Shown here in pieces: positions 44,101 through 52,383 of a stretch of DNA of 64,000 nt. Within the stretch, counting starts at the first letter, position 1. Every line of letters begins with the position of its first letter. The position numbers and the translations under genes are program-made. The DNA is from JAGQSZ01 sp049647585 (GTDB lineage: Bacteria; Actinomycetota; Acidimicrobiia; Acidimicrobiales; Microtrichaceae), in contig JBARXY010000041.1 of NCBI GenBank assembly GCA_049647585.1, positions 124,001 to 188,000 of the forward strand, in the 5' to 3' direction. Below the pieces are notes generated by a model, which did no database searches, was not told the DNA's origin, and saw only the letters and a program-made list of their open reading frames with translations.

Positions 44101-44565
44101 TCGGGCGACACCGACGCAGCCCTCGGCCACCTCGCCGTGCTGTTGGAGTCACCGTACGCCGCGCCGATCGGCTGGCTCGAGGCGTGGGTGCTGGCCGAGG
44201 GTGGCCGCATCGAGGCGATCCCCGCGGCGCTCGCACGTTTCGACGGGCCCCTACCCGACGACTGGCTCGCCCCGGCGCTCACCACCGCTGGTATCCACGC
44301 TGCTGCTGTGGTCGGGGATACACGATTCCTCCGTCGCAACCTTCCCTCGATCGAGCCTCTCGCGGACAGGTTCGCGTTCGTCGGAGAAGGAGGTCCCTGT
44401 CTGGGCCCCACCAGTCTTGCGATCGCAGCAGCCTGGTCCACCCTGGGAGACCCCACGTCGGCTCGATCACACGCTCAGCAAGCCGTGGCGATCTGCGAGC
44501 GGATGGGCGCTCCCCGCTGGCTGGCTCGGTCGAAGCGGCTCATCGACTCCATCGCAGTCGATTGA
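41101..44565 (+). CDS. BTAD/AfsR-type regulator with ATPase and TPR-like region
   Basis: This encodes 1154 residues from GTG at 41101 (the frame opens at 41026). Residues about 10-100 form an OmpR-like winged helix ('GGPKQRAVLALLMLEPGTVV', 'VSNLRKAL'), followed by the BTAD domain ('PYREGLRAQLALALYRAGRP', 'LLEDVGVDPGHELRDLEGAI'). An AAA/STAND-type ATPase follows: Walker A GEAGIGKST, Walker B VVIDDLQWADD. The C-terminal third is helical and TPR-like. Such proteins are pathway regulators in actinobacteria. No biosynthetic cluster surrounds it. A 36-bp tandem duplication lies inside the ATPase region. Confidence 0.88.
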   Translation: MDPVARPVLLAFGGVAAVGPDGPVDIGGPKQRAVLALLMLEPGTVVSLDRIVERIWGDTPPTRAEASVRAYVSNLRKALASTGLDSDSGIEFRERGYVLLVPPVAVDLHRFESLIDEAMERRRVGDLNGARSLLDQSLELHAGPPLGETANDLDLVDVVSRYEERRSAAVEVLTDVRLELGEHAQIPATLASEIARQPYREGLRAQLALALYRAGRPVEALRAIDDARRRLLEDVGVDPGHELRDLEGAILAHDERLAWVAPMTSSAPDPALPDAELDDEPNPQPGAELDAEQNAAGLDVNSDSVSELRFGREAERDAVFGLLDRLPQRGGVLVVSGEAGIGKSTLLGALRSECAVRRIAMGWDRCPESAAGASYRSWRSATAALLADAAPLSDRALLADAAPLSDEQTIDQTFSPEAAGELFSAHLRELDRLRSRSEPAVVVIDDLQWADDATLALLGFLAPELARLRIVLAVGVRRTRSSELAPAVRNCLIELGRTSDPILLTLEGLGSGAIGQWIESVSATEPSTDLMDYVATTTRGNPFYVRELLRLFAAEGRLDGQFERPSTVVPSAVQDVVRRRTSRLPGDTQALLSVAAVIGCQFDLDVLAGVVDSTVAEVLARLEPALDEGLVEVEAAMAGRFTFSHALVSSTLVAELNAARRAAHHARITQVIEQLRAADIGPWVEDLAYHASEGVIAGTAAKAVSYSLRAADAAQAVQAHADVAAHLERAVAASVIVDGFKSEQRRRLLVRMGIAQRDSGNPAGRETLVEAARLAEAQGDIHAVAEIFAGLDPESLWAGYDWGLSDAQVVALIERTLARPGLDSGDRTLLTVALAGELTYLDNERSNSMFAEAWAMAEPLDDAVLSARILLQWFWSVSGPSGHAARAQIGDRLVALAEGGELPRRLRPLAHLARVSSALEVGDGELARESVAKARALAHPVRTPTAWAHLQFAEAGLALADDDLERARAHASALRSALLRVRRYTADTSPASILAVAAAESGDTDAALGHLAVLLESPYAAPIGWLEAWVLAEGGRIEAIPAALARFDGPLPDDWLAPALTTAGIHAAAVVGDTRFLRRNLPSIEPLADRFAFVGEGGPCLGPTSLAIAAAWSTLGDPTSARSHAQQAVAICERMGAPRWLARSKRLIDSIAVD
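42250..42321 (+). repeat. 36-bp in-frame tandem duplication in the BTAD gene
   Basis: Two adjacent 36-bp units (42250-42285 and 42286-42321) differ at only a few positions and encode ALLADAAPLSDR / ALLADAAPLSDE. It is a recent in-frame slippage between the Walker A and Walker B segments. Confidence 0.85.
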
Positions 44566-44616
44566 CACCAATCGGTTTCCAATTCGATTCCAATCGGCGC
44601 GCCACATGCTGTCGAC

Positions 44617-45312
44617 ATGACCAACAACAAGCCAAACCTCACCCAGCCAGACCTCACCTTCTATTTCTCCATCCATCAGGCTCAGCGCGATGCGATCACC
44701 CGCTACCGCGACGCAGTCTCGGTACTCACCGAGGACGACCGTCGCATCCGCGGCAAGGCGCTCGCTCGCTGGTCCAAGGGGATGAGCAGCCAACTCGACG
44801 AGCACCACCACGTCGAGGATCGCTTCTTCTTCCCCAGCCTCCGGGCGAAGGTCCCGGCGGTCGAGGCGATCCTCGACCGACTCGACACAGATCACCAGAC
44901 GCTCGACAGGCTTCTTGCCGGCTGGCCCGCGATGTCCGCCCGCCTGGCCGACCCCAGGGTGCCGTTCCAGGCAGCGCGTGCCGAACTCAGTACGTTCGCT
45001 GACGAACTCCACGCCCTGCTCCACGCCCATCTCGAGGTCGAGGACCAAGACATTCTGCCCTTGTTCTGGCGTCACTACACCGGCGAGGAGTACCTCCATC
45101 TCGAACAGACCGCCGTGAAGAAAGGCAAGAAGTCGGGGATGGCCTTCGTCGCTCCCTTCACCGTCGACTGTTTCGCCGAGGGACCCGAGCGTGACGCGTT
45201 CCTGGCTTCGGTTCCGGCCGTGCTTCGAGTGTTCCACCGAATTGTCCGCCCCGGTTATGACCGGCTCACCGCGGCAGCCTTCGGCCACGTGGGGTCGGCA
45301 TCGCTGCTCTGA
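44617..45312 (+). CDS. Hemerythrin-like protein
   Basis: This encodes 231 residues. The diiron ligands are visible in a four-helix pattern: 'FYFSIHQAQRDAI', 'LDEHHHVEDRFFFP', 'DRLDTDHQTLDRLL' and 'LLHAHLEVEDQDILPLF'. Such proteins bind oxygen, iron or nitric oxide. The C-terminal 70 residues ('FVAPFTVDCFAEGPERDAFL') are an extra helical part frequent in actinobacterial members. It follows the BTAD gene after 51 bp and may be controlled with it. Confidence 0.88.
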   Translation: MTNNKPNLTQPDLTFYFSIHQAQRDAITRYRDAVSVLTEDDRRIRGKALARWSKGMSSQLDEHHHVEDRFFFPSLRAKVPAVEAILDRLDTDHQTLDRLLAGWPAMSARLADPRVPFQAARAELSTFADELHALLHAHLEVEDQDILPLFWRHYTGEEYLHLEQTAVKKGKKSGMAFVAPFTVDCFAEGPERDAFLASVPAVLRVFHRIVRPGYDRLTAAAFGHVGSASLL

Positions 45313-45319
45313 CCTACGG

Positions 45320-46246
45320 TCAGGGCCGCCGCCGGTTCAGACCGAACAGGACCTTCGTCAGGCCTTCTCTCACCGGGCGTGGCACGTGCCCGACCAGGGG
45401 GATCAAACGGGCACCGAAACCGACGTGGATGACCGACGACGGTTTGGCAGCAAGCGCTGCCCCGGCGATCGCCTTGGCGACGTCATCGGGGTCACCGAAA
45501 CCAGCTTTGATCAGGTTGGTCAGACTGGCCCACCGTTTTCTGGCGCCGGCGGTCGCAGGGTCACCCGAGCCTGCGACCGTCTCGCCCGCCCGTTCCCAAA
45601 TGTCGGTTCCGATCGCTCCGCATTCGACGGTCACTATCTCGACGCCGGAGCCTCCGGCCTCGACGCGCCAAACGTCGCTCACCACTTCGAGTGCCGCTTT
45701 CGACGCTCCGTACCAGCCGGTGAAGGGAATGACTCCCTCCGCCACGACAGATCCGACGTTGATGACCCGCTTGCATCCACCGACCTCGACAGCGCTGCGT
45801 GCGAGGAAGACCGGTCCGAACACCGTTGAGCGGAACTGCTGCTCCACGTCATCGAATCCGGTCTCGGCCACAGCTCCCAGAAGGGTCGAACCGGCGTTGT
45901 TGACCAGCACATCGGGTTTACACCGCTTCATCAGCGCCCGGCCCGCTTCGACGTCGGTCACATCGAGGCGTTCGATCGAGAGCCAGCTCGGTAGTTCTCC
46001 GTCGTCGCCGAGCGCGGCCCTCACCTGCTGTTCGGACTCGTCGCTTCTGACCGTTCCGATGACAATCGCGTCGCGCTCACCCAGAAGTCTGACCGTCGCC
46101 ATTCCGATACCCGAATTGGCTCCGGTGACTAGGACCGTTGTCGCAGACGTCGAGTCCGCGGGCGCAAGCGCCGGCGCGCCCGCGGGCGCGGTCCTGGTCG
46201 CTTGCGCGGTCGAATGCGGGGAGCCGCCCTCGATGGTCTCAGACAC
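45320..46246 (-). CDS. Short-chain dehydrogenase/reductase
   Basis: This encodes 308 residues from GTG at 46246, which lies inside the end of the upstream gene (8-base overlap); the frame opens at 46297. A Thr/Ala/Pro-rich N terminus of about 35 residues precedes the classical SDR fold: VTGANSGIGMATV (cofactor), NNAGS, and the catalytic 'GWYGASKAALEVV' (YxxxK). The substrate is unknown. It is the last gene of the fasciclin-ABC operon. Confidence 0.85.
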   Translation of the reverse strand: MSETIEGGSPHSTAQATRTAPAGAPALAPADSTSATTVLVTGANSGIGMATVRLLGERDAIVIGTVRSDESEQQVRAALGDDGELPSWLSIERLDVTDVEAGRALMKRCKPDVLVNNAGSTLLGAVAETGFDDVEQQFRSTVFGPVFLARSAVEVGGCKRVINVGSVVAEGVIPFTGWYGASKAALEVVSDVWRVEAGGSGVEIVTVECGAIGTDIWERAGETVAGSGDPATAGARKRWASLTNLIKAGFGDPDDVAKAIAGAALAAKPSSVIHVGFGARLIPLVGHVPRPVREGLTKVLFGLNRRRP

Positions 46247-46712
46247 CGGCGGGTCCCGATGCGGACTGGTTCTCTTCGGCCAGGCGCGCGACGCCATTGA
46301 GGACTTCGTTCAGTTCGGTCCGTGCCCGCTTCTCGGCGCCGAGTCGATCGATCATCCGCCCCACCATCCCGAACGGCAGCTCGTAGTCGCCCTGGATACT
46401 CAACTTGGTCCGGTTGTTTTCGAGTGCTCTCAGTCTTTCGGTCATGGTGTACGGGGTGCCCCCGGGAAGCGAGCCGGAGATCCTGAGCATGCGTTCCGGT
46501 TCGACGTCATCCACCCGCCATTCGGAGCTCCAATCCTTCCGGGCGAACCTGACCGTCTGGCGGAAGGTCTGACCAACGTGGTCCAACAGCCCGTCGACCT
46601 GGACGTCGACGGTCGAACTGGACAGATCGGGTAGAACCGAGACGTCGGCCAGCACGTTCCAGACGACCTCCACGCTCGCGTCGATCTCAACACTCTCTCG
46701 AATACTGGGCAC
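46239..46712 (-). CDS. SRPBCC (START-like) protein
   Basis: This encodes 157 residues from GTG at 46712 after AGGAG; the frame opens at 46877 inside the ABC gene. 'ESVEIDASVEVVWNVLADVS' and 'DVEPERMLRISGSLPGGTPY' with 'LSIQGDYELPFGMVGRMIDR' are typical of the SRPBCC/polyketide-cyclase-like ligand-binding fold. It overlaps the end of the ABC gene by 26 bases and the start of the SDR gene by 8, so the three are translationally linked. Confidence 0.85.
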   Translation of the reverse strand: MPSIRESVEIDASVEVVWNVLADVSVLPDLSSSTVDVQVDGLLDHVGQTFRQTVRFARKDWSSEWRVDDVEPERMLRISGSLPGGTPYTMTERLRALENNRTKLSIQGDYELPFGMVGRMIDRLGAEKRARTELNEVLNGVARLAEENQSASGPAGV

Positions 46713-49700
46713 GTGCACTCCTGGACACGGTCTTGTCCCCGCGTCGTCCGCCGTCGGTATCCACATACCCGGCGGCTTCACCATCGACGCATGCGATTTG
46801 CCCCTCGGTGATCCCGACCAGGACGACGGAGGTACCGGCTGCGGCAAGCTCGGCGAACTGAGCCCGGGTGCGCGCAATGGCCGAGGCGCTCAGACCGTGG
46901 AAGGGCCGTTCCACCACCAGGACTTCCGGTGTGCTGATGAGCGCCCGGGCCAAGGCCAGCAACTGTCGTTCACCACCGGAGAGAACCCCGGCGGGACTCT
47001 CGAGCATGCCGACCATCTCGGGGAACTTGCTCTTGAGCCACTCCTTGTCGGCTGAGTCGAGGGGGCGGTTGGCGTTTCCCAGGACCAGGTTGTCACGGAC
47101 GCTCAAAGAATCGAACAGGCCGAGGTGTTCCGGGACGTAGGAAAGCCCCCGGCGTGCCAGTTGCGCCAGCCTGGGGCGGCGGTTGCCCAGCCCGACGAGT
47201 GACCGGAGCGCAGCCTGGTGTTCCGGCTCCGTTCCAGCGACCGCCATCAGCCGGCCCGGGACCGGTCTGAGCGGTTCGGTGCCCAAGTACTCGATGTCGA
47301 TCGCAGCGGCATCACAAGCGTCGACCTCGGCGTTGGCAACTACTTCAACTTCTTCGCTGTCAGGTTCTTCACTGTCAGGTTCTTCGCTGTCAGGCTCGAA
47401 GTCGAGACCATCCGAAACGGTGCCCTCTTCCAACAGCACCGTTCGGGTCGAGACGTTTGCCACGAAGTCGAGGTCGTGATCACAGACGACAATGGCGACT
47501 CCCCGGCCTGCCAGGTCGCGGACCCTTGCCGCGAGGTTCTCGCGCGCGGAGCGATCCAGTCCGCTGGCGGGTTCGTCCAGCAGCAACACCCGGGGGGCTG
47601 TCGCGACCGCCATCTCAAGGCTCAACGACCGTGCCTGCCAGGCATTCAGTTGATCGGCCCGAATGGTGTCCTGCTTCCGAATTCGGATTCGGGAGGCACC
47701 CGCGATGGCGAGATTTTCTCTGACGGTCATCTGGCCGAACAGCTCGTCCGCCTGGAACGTCCGCCCAAGACCCGCAGCCGATCGCAATCGGGAGGGCATC
47801 TCTACGATCGAACGGCCGTCTACCAGAATGTCGCCCTCGGTGATCGGCACCAGCCCACTGCAGGCATCGAACAGAGTCGTTTTTCCTGCACCGTTCAAAC
47901 CAACCAGCCCCACCACCTGACCTCGGGAGACGGAAAGGGAAACTGATTCCAGCACAGCTGTACTGGCAAGCTGGACGCTGAGCCCCCTGATGAGGAGCGC
48001 CTCCGCTCCATCAGTTGCGTCCAGGGTTCGCACCTCTTGAACCGGAACCGACATTGTTACGTCCGGTCGGCTGGAACGTCGCCAGAGTCGTTCGAACAAG
48101 CCGCCGACGACACCGTCGGGGAGCAGTCCGACCATCAACGCCAAGGAGATGCCGCTCAGGGCCGACACGTAGGTGGCCGCCGTGCCAGCTCCCAAATCAG
48201 CTCCCCAACCACCGACGGACCCGTCGAGCAGCGCCACCAACAATCCTCCAGGGGTCACCGCGGCGGCCAGGACGGCTCCCCAAACCAGGCCCGCCCCGGC
48301 CATGGTCGTCAACGCCACCGCAACGATCGAGCCGATCACCATGAAGGTCATGGCCGAGGGACGCTGGATCGAGAAGACGGTGAGGACGCCGCTGATTCCG
48401 GCGAGGACCGAACCCACGACGAACGCGCTCATTCTCGCCTCCGCCACATCCACGCCCAGCGCGATCGCCCGCCGCTCGTTGGACTTGGCGGCCAGCATCC
48501 GTAGTCCGGGCGAGCCCCTGCGAAGAAGGACTGTCGCCACGCTGGCCGCTATCAGGATCGCCACGACCAGGATCACGAATCGTGGCCGGTAGTTGGCCGA
48601 ACCCGCCCCGGCAAAACCCAGGTCGATCCCGAATATCCGCACCGGCGCGCCGACCCGGTCACCCAACGACCCCAGGACATTGCTGTTGAGCACCAACGAT
48701 TCCAACGTCGCGGCGAGGGCAAGCGTGACGAGGGCGATGTTCATGCCGCGCAGTTTGAGCATCGATCGGCCGGCCGCCCAGCCGAGCGCTGCCGCGCAAC
48801 CAAGCGACACGGCGACCGCAGCCAGGAACGGAATTCCGTCCCGAACAAGTCGTAGGCATAGCAGTCCGGTGATACCAGCAGTTGTGACGGGAAGGAGCGA
48901 GAGCTGTCCGCTGTAGCCGGTGATGACCACCACCGACAGGTACAGGATCGCAGCGATGGCGGACACGGTCAGGGCCTGTCGTTGGAGCGGGCCACCGAGC
49001 ACGAGTACCAACCCCGTGATCAGCAGAATCCCGGCGACACCCCAGGTCACACTTCCGGGCCCCGGCGATACGGGATGCGACACCGATGCATTGGTGCCCC
49101 GCGACGCCGGTTCGAGAGCACGTCTGTTCAACACCACGATGATGACGACCGTGGGGACGATGGCCTGAAGTCCGGGGACCGGCAGCCACGAGGGAAACCA
49201 GGCGAAGGCCGGCCCGACCGCAATCGCGAGGATCACGGCCTGCACCGCCCCGATGCCGAACGCTGCGGCGGTGGTCAATCCGAAGCTGCGGAGCCGACCC
49301 AGCAGGACCGCAGCGAGGGCGGGGATCACCAACAGCGGCGTGGTCGGCCCCAGTCCGGCGACGGGCTCGGCCAGAATCAGGGCCACGCCGGCGACCATCG
49401 TGGCGAGCGATGCGCCGACGGCCGCGACGCGCAGGGGAACTATGCCAACGCACATGGCACCGAGACTGCTTGACGTCGCCGCGTCAGCGAGGCGCCCAAA
49501 GCCCGTCCGCGTGAACAACGCATAGAGCGCCACGCTCACCAGCACTGCGATGACAAGCAGCGCCAGGCGGTCGGCGCTCAAGGTGAATTGGCCGAGCCTC
49601 AGGCGGTCCTGTGGCAGTACCGCGGTGCGGGTCTGCACGCCTGCGCTGTTTGCCGGAAACCGCAACTGCACCATCTGCTGGAAGTACAACAGGATGCCGA

Positions 49701-50049
49701 GAGTGGCACCCAGCGACGCCAGTGGAGGCAGGTCGCGTAGACGCTCGTAGAACAGGACCTGCATTGCAGCGCCGAGTACCACCCCGACGATCGCGACGAA
49801 CGCCAATGCGGTGGCCACCGTGGGCCTGTCGACAAGATGTACCCGCGCCGGCAGTCCCACGACTGGAAGCACCAATTCACCGCTCGAACGCAACTCGAAG
49901 TAGGCGTACGCCAGGTACATGCCCACAGCAGCCAGGCCCAGGTCGACCACCTTCGCTGTGCGGAGTCGGACCAGCAGCGCCGATCCCAGCAGAGCAATTA
50001 GGGCGCTGGCGGCAACCCCGGCGATGACCGCGAGCAGGAAACGCTCCAT
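46687..50049 (-). CDS. Four-in-one branched-chain-type ABC transporter (LivH-LivM-LivG-LivF fusion)
   Basis: This encodes 1120 residues. Residues about 1-310 form a LivH-like permease, about 335-660 a LivM-like permease ('ITGYSGQLSLLPVTTAGITG', 'YRPRFVILVV'), about 690-880 ATPase 1 and about 905-1100 ATPase 2. ATPase 1 has Walker A GLNGAGKTT (about 715) and Walker B VLLLDEP, but its signature is SLSLEM instead of LSGGQ. ATPase 2 lacks a Walker A (VAGTEPEHQ) but has an intact LSGGERQ signature. The two could form one composite ATP site. The linker carries a triple DSEEP repeat. The gene follows a substrate-binding lipoprotein gene, so high-affinity import of an amino-acid-like or amide substrate is likely. 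Confidence 0.9.
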   Translation of the reverse strand: MERFLLAVIAGVAASALIALLGSALLVRLRTAKVVDLGLAAVGMYLAYAYFELRSSGELVLPVVGLPARVHLVDRPTVATALAFVAIVGVVLGAAMQVLFYERLRDLPPLASLGATLGILLYFQQMVQLRFPANSAGVQTRTAVLPQDRLRLGQFTLSADRLALLVIAVLVSVALYALFTRTGFGRLADAATSSSLGAMCVGIVPLRVAAVGASLATMVAGVALILAEPVAGLGPTTPLLVIPALAAVLLGRLRSFGLTTAAAFGIGAVQAVILAIAVGPAFAWFPSWLPVPGLQAIVPTVVIIVVLNRRALEPASRGTNASVSHPVSPGPGSVTWGVAGILLITGLVLVLGGPLQRQALTVSAIAAILYLSVVVITGYSGQLSLLPVTTAGITGLLCLRLVRDGIPFLAAVAVSLGCAAALGWAAGRSMLKLRGMNIALVTLALAATLESLVLNSNVLGSLGDRVGAPVRIFGIDLGFAGAGSANYRPRFVILVVAILIAASVATVLLRRGSPGLRMLAAKSNERRAIALGVDVAEARMSAFVVGSVLAGISGVLTVFSIQRPSAMTFMVIGSIVAVALTTMAGAGLVWGAVLAAAVTPGGLLVALLDGSVGGWGADLGAGTAATYVSALSGISLALMVGLLPDGVVGGLFERLWRRSSRPDVTMSVPVQEVRTLDATDGAEALLIRGLSVQLASTAVLESVSLSVSRGQVVGLVGLNGAGKTTLFDACSGLVPITEGDILVDGRSIVEMPSRLRSAAGLGRTFQADELFGQMTVRENLAIAGASRIRIRKQDTIRADQLNAWQARSLSLEMAVATAPRVLLLDEPASGLDRSARENLAARVRDLAGRGVAIVVCDHDLDFVANVSTRTVLLEEGTVSDGLDFEPDSEEPDSEEPDSEEVEVVANAEVDACDAAAIDIEYLGTEPLRPVPGRLMAVAGTEPEHQAALRSLVGLGNRRPRLAQLARRGLSYVPEHLGLFDSLSVRDNLVLGNANRPLDSADKEWLKSKFPEMVGMLESPAGVLSGGERQLLALARALISTPEVLVVERPFHGLSASAIARTRAQFAELAAAGTSVVLVGITEGQIACVDGEAAGYVDTDGGRRGDKTVSRSARAQYSREC

Positions 50050-50064
50050 CAGGCGGTCGATGAG

Positions 50065-50148
50065 ATTCCGACGCCGCGGACAGAGATTCCGACGATCGGA
50101 TCAGACGGTCCGACGCCGCGGACAGACGGTCCGACGCCGTGGTCAGCG
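50065..50148. repeat. Four 21-bp tandem units between the binding-protein and permease genes
   Basis: Units start at 50065, 50086, 50107 and 50128 with the common core TCCGACG. The last unit overlaps the stop of the binding-protein gene. The repeat length is a multiple of three, so on the minus strand it encodes a seven-residue pattern (SDRLSAA-like), but that frame has no start of its own. Confidence 0.75.
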
Positions 50149-51651
50149 AGAATGGATCTTGCCGACATCGATCCAGGATCCCATCTGTTCGAGCTTTCCG
50201 CCGACCATCTTCACCAGGATTTGTTGAGGCGAACACATTGCCGGCAATCCGGCCATCTGCTTGCGGTCACAGGTGAAAGGGTGGCCCATGAAACTGGGTT
50301 GGTTCTTGCTCGCACGAAGCGCGGCAGAGACCTCTTTCGGACCTGGCACTTCGGCGTCGGCGTCGGCGTCGATCGATCGAAGGACCCGATACAGGTTCAT
50401 GGTGGAACGAAAGGCAACCGTCGCAGCGCCGATGGCATCTACATCAGGGGCGTACTCAGCCATTACGGCTCCGTAGAGAACCGTGTCGGGATCCGTCGCT
50501 GAGATCGATCCCTCCACATTGAAGACAACCCCTTCGGTTGCAGCCCGGGGAAGTTGTCGGGTGACGGATGGAGCCGCACATGCCCCGAGGTAGTACTTGC
50601 GGGTCGAAATATCAATGTCGTAGGCGGCTTTGAGAGCGGATCTGCAGGCCGTATCAGCTCCGAGCACCACGACGGAGTCCGGTCGGTTCGAGGCGGCGGA
50701 TTGCAGGGCCGGACCCAGATCGTTCGCAGTGATCTGGTAGGGCACAAGAGCAACATCGACACCTCCTTCGACCAGTACGTCCCGACCGAACTGGGCCGCG
50801 TCGGTTATCGGTCCGAAATCCGGGTAGACGATCGCCGCGCGTTCGTCTCCGTGGCTTACGGCGTCCGCCGCGAAGGCGACAGTTGCGGCCCACGCCCCAC
50901 CGCTCCACTGATAAGAGTTGGCTGCTACCGCGGATGCGTTGCTAATCGGAAGCCCTCCGACGAACGGCACACGGTTCTGGTCGAGCACGTCGATTCCAGA
51001 TCCGAACACGTCGACACCGCCGAGCACCACCGACGCTCCCTGGTCGACCAGTCGTTGGGCGCACGAGACCGACTGGTCGGCTGAGAAGCCGCTGTCACAT
51101 ACCCGTAGATCTATGGGTCTACCGGCGATGCCTCCCAGTTCGGCGTTGATGAATTTCACAGCGCCACGCGCTGCGCCGCTGAGGACCAGGTAGGACCCGG
51201 CCGGGGAGCTCTCCTGGTTCATCATGCCCACAATCAACGGCTTCTTCAGCTCGTCGTTGCCGCTCACGTCAGTCGGCCCAAGCGGCAACAGATCCGCCAG
51301 TGAGCTTTCCCCGGCACATGCCAGCAGATCCTCGCGACACCTTTGTGCCTCCGTGGAGGTCGCTTCGACGTCCGCGCTGCGAGCCTTCACTGCGGTGCCA
51401 GTCTGCTCCGAGCTTTCGGTCTGCGAGGAGCCGTCGGTCTGCGAGGAGCTGTCGGTCTGCGCCGACTTCTCGCTACATGCGATCGTGGCCATGGCCAGCA
51501 GAACTGCAACGGCAGCGACGGCGGGTCGGCGGCCGAAGCGACCGAACCGGAATCCCGACCTCAGTCCCGACCGGCGCCCAGACGCGCAGCCGTCGCCGCA
51601 GCTGTGCTGCGACGACGACAAGCGGTGTGTCATCCACGAGTGGAGGCTCAT
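50143..51651 (-). CDS. ABC transporter substrate-binding lipoprotein (Peripla_BP_6/LivJ-like)
   Basis: This encodes 502 residues. A basic N terminus is followed by a hydrophobic segment ending in the lipobox MATIAC, a Ser/Thr/Gln-rich spacer and the periplasmic-binding-protein fold: 'KKPLIVGMMNQESSPAGSYL', 'GAVKFINAELGGIAGRPIDL', 'SCAQRLVDQGASVVLGG' and 'DSVVVLGADTACRSALKAAY'. This is the type-1 fold of branched-chain amino acid receptors. Start: the ATG overlaps the stop of the fasciclin gene (ATGA); a later Met (residue 7) is possible. It should deliver substrate to the four-in-one transporter encoded 94 bp downstream. Confidence 0.88.
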   Translation of the reverse strand: MSLHSWMTHRLSSSQHSCGDGCASGRRSGLRSGFRFGRFGRRPAVAAVAVLLAMATIACSEKSAQTDSSSQTDGSSQTESSEQTGTAVKARSADVEATSTEAQRCREDLLACAGESSLADLLPLGPTDVSGNDELKKPLIVGMMNQESSPAGSYLVLSGAARGAVKFINAELGGIAGRPIDLRVCDSGFSADQSVSCAQRLVDQGASVVLGGVDVFGSGIDVLDQNRVPFVGGLPISNASAVAANSYQWSGGAWAATVAFAADAVSHGDERAAIVYPDFGPITDAAQFGRDVLVEGGVDVALVPYQITANDLGPALQSAASNRPDSVVVLGADTACRSALKAAYDIDISTRKYYLGACAAPSVTRQLPRAATEGVVFNVEGSISATDPDTVLYGAVMAEYAPDVDAIGAATVAFRSTMNLYRVLRSIDADADAEVPGPKEVSAALRASKNQPSFMGHPFTCDRKQMAGLPAMCSPQQILVKMVGGKLEQMGSWIDVGKIHSR

Positions 51652-52232
51652 CCGGGAAGGAGGACTCCATCGATTACGTGAATGACACCATTCGAGGTTT
51701 CGATATCTGTCTTGACCACGTTGACCGTATTACCCGCAGCATCGGAGATCGACACATCGCCTTCGGCTGCAACGTTCACCTTGAACTTCGCGCCGTTGAC
51801 GGTCTCGACTTCCTGACCGCTCATTCCAACGACGTCCTTCGCCATGACGCTGCCGGGAACGACGTGGTAGGTGAGGATGCTCTTGAGGTCACCGGAGGGG
51901 TCTTCGAGAAGCTTCTCGAGGGTGCCGGCGGGTAGCGCTGCGAACGCATCGTCGGTGGGAGCGAACACGGTGAAGGGACCTTCGCCCCGAAGTGTGTCCT
52001 CAAGGCCGGCGGCCTGAACGGCCTTGACCAACGTTGTGAAATCGCCTGCAGCTATGGCGGTGTCCACGATGTCTGAGCTCTCGGGTTCGTCGGCCATCGT
52101 CGTGGTTGCGCCATCGTCGGCCGTCATGGTCGTCGGGGTTGCTTCCGCCTCGTCGTTTCCGTTGTCACTGCAGCCGACCAGGGGCACGGCCACCAGGACC
52201 AGCGGTACGAGCAGCTTGGTGAATCTTTTCAT
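51648..52232 (-). CDS. Fasciclin-domain lipoprotein
   Basis: This encodes 194 residues from the ATG after GAAGGAAG. The signal peptide ends in the lipobox LVGC (MKRFTKLLVPLVLVAVPLVG, then C). An acidic/Thr-rich spacer leads to one fasciclin (FAS1) domain: 'FTTLVKAVQAAGLEDTLRGE', 'GPFTVFAPTDDAFAALPAGT', 'LTYHVVPGSVMA', 'NGVIHVIDGVLLP'. Such domains mediate adhesion or matrix binding. First gene of the minus-strand operon that continues with the binding protein and transporter; its promoter region contains the CarH-type sites. Confidence 0.92.
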   Translation of the reverse strand: MKRFTKLLVPLVLVAVPLVGCSDNGNDEAEATPTTMTADDGATTTMADEPESSDIVDTAIAAGDFTTLVKAVQAAGLEDTLRGEGPFTVFAPTDDAFAALPAGTLEKLLEDPSGDLKSILTYHVVPGSVMAKDVVGMSGQEVETVNGAKFKVNVAAEGDVSISDAAGNTVNVVKTDIETSNGVIHVIDGVLLPG

Positions 52233-52290
52233 CGTTCTTCCTTCGGTTAGGGGGAGTCGCCGAGCCTCACTTCGAGGCCCGCTCCTACGT

Positions 52291-52332
52291 TTTAGCACTA
52301 AATGAATTCGTTGCAAGTTATTTAGCACTAAG
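52291..52332. promoter_or_regulatory. Paired TTTAGCACTAA sites between fasciclin and CarH-like genes
   Basis: TTTAGCACTAA occurs at 52291-52301 and 52321-52331, exactly 30 bp apart (three helical turns), in the divergent promoter region. Each unit is nearly palindromic (TTTAGnnCTAAA-like). On the minus strand TTGCAA and TAAAAC stand 16 bp apart as a possible -35/-10 pair. The paired sites are good candidates for the operator of the neighbouring B12-dependent repressor. Confidence 0.6.
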
Positions 52333-52383
52333 ACTCTCAGGAACGGCTATGATCGTTGCCGTCGCAGAACGTTCGGAGGCGTG

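Noticed and set aside
43222..44130. 302-residue open frame on the minus strand
   Set aside because: Antisense shadow of the BTAD-type regulator with no motif of its own.
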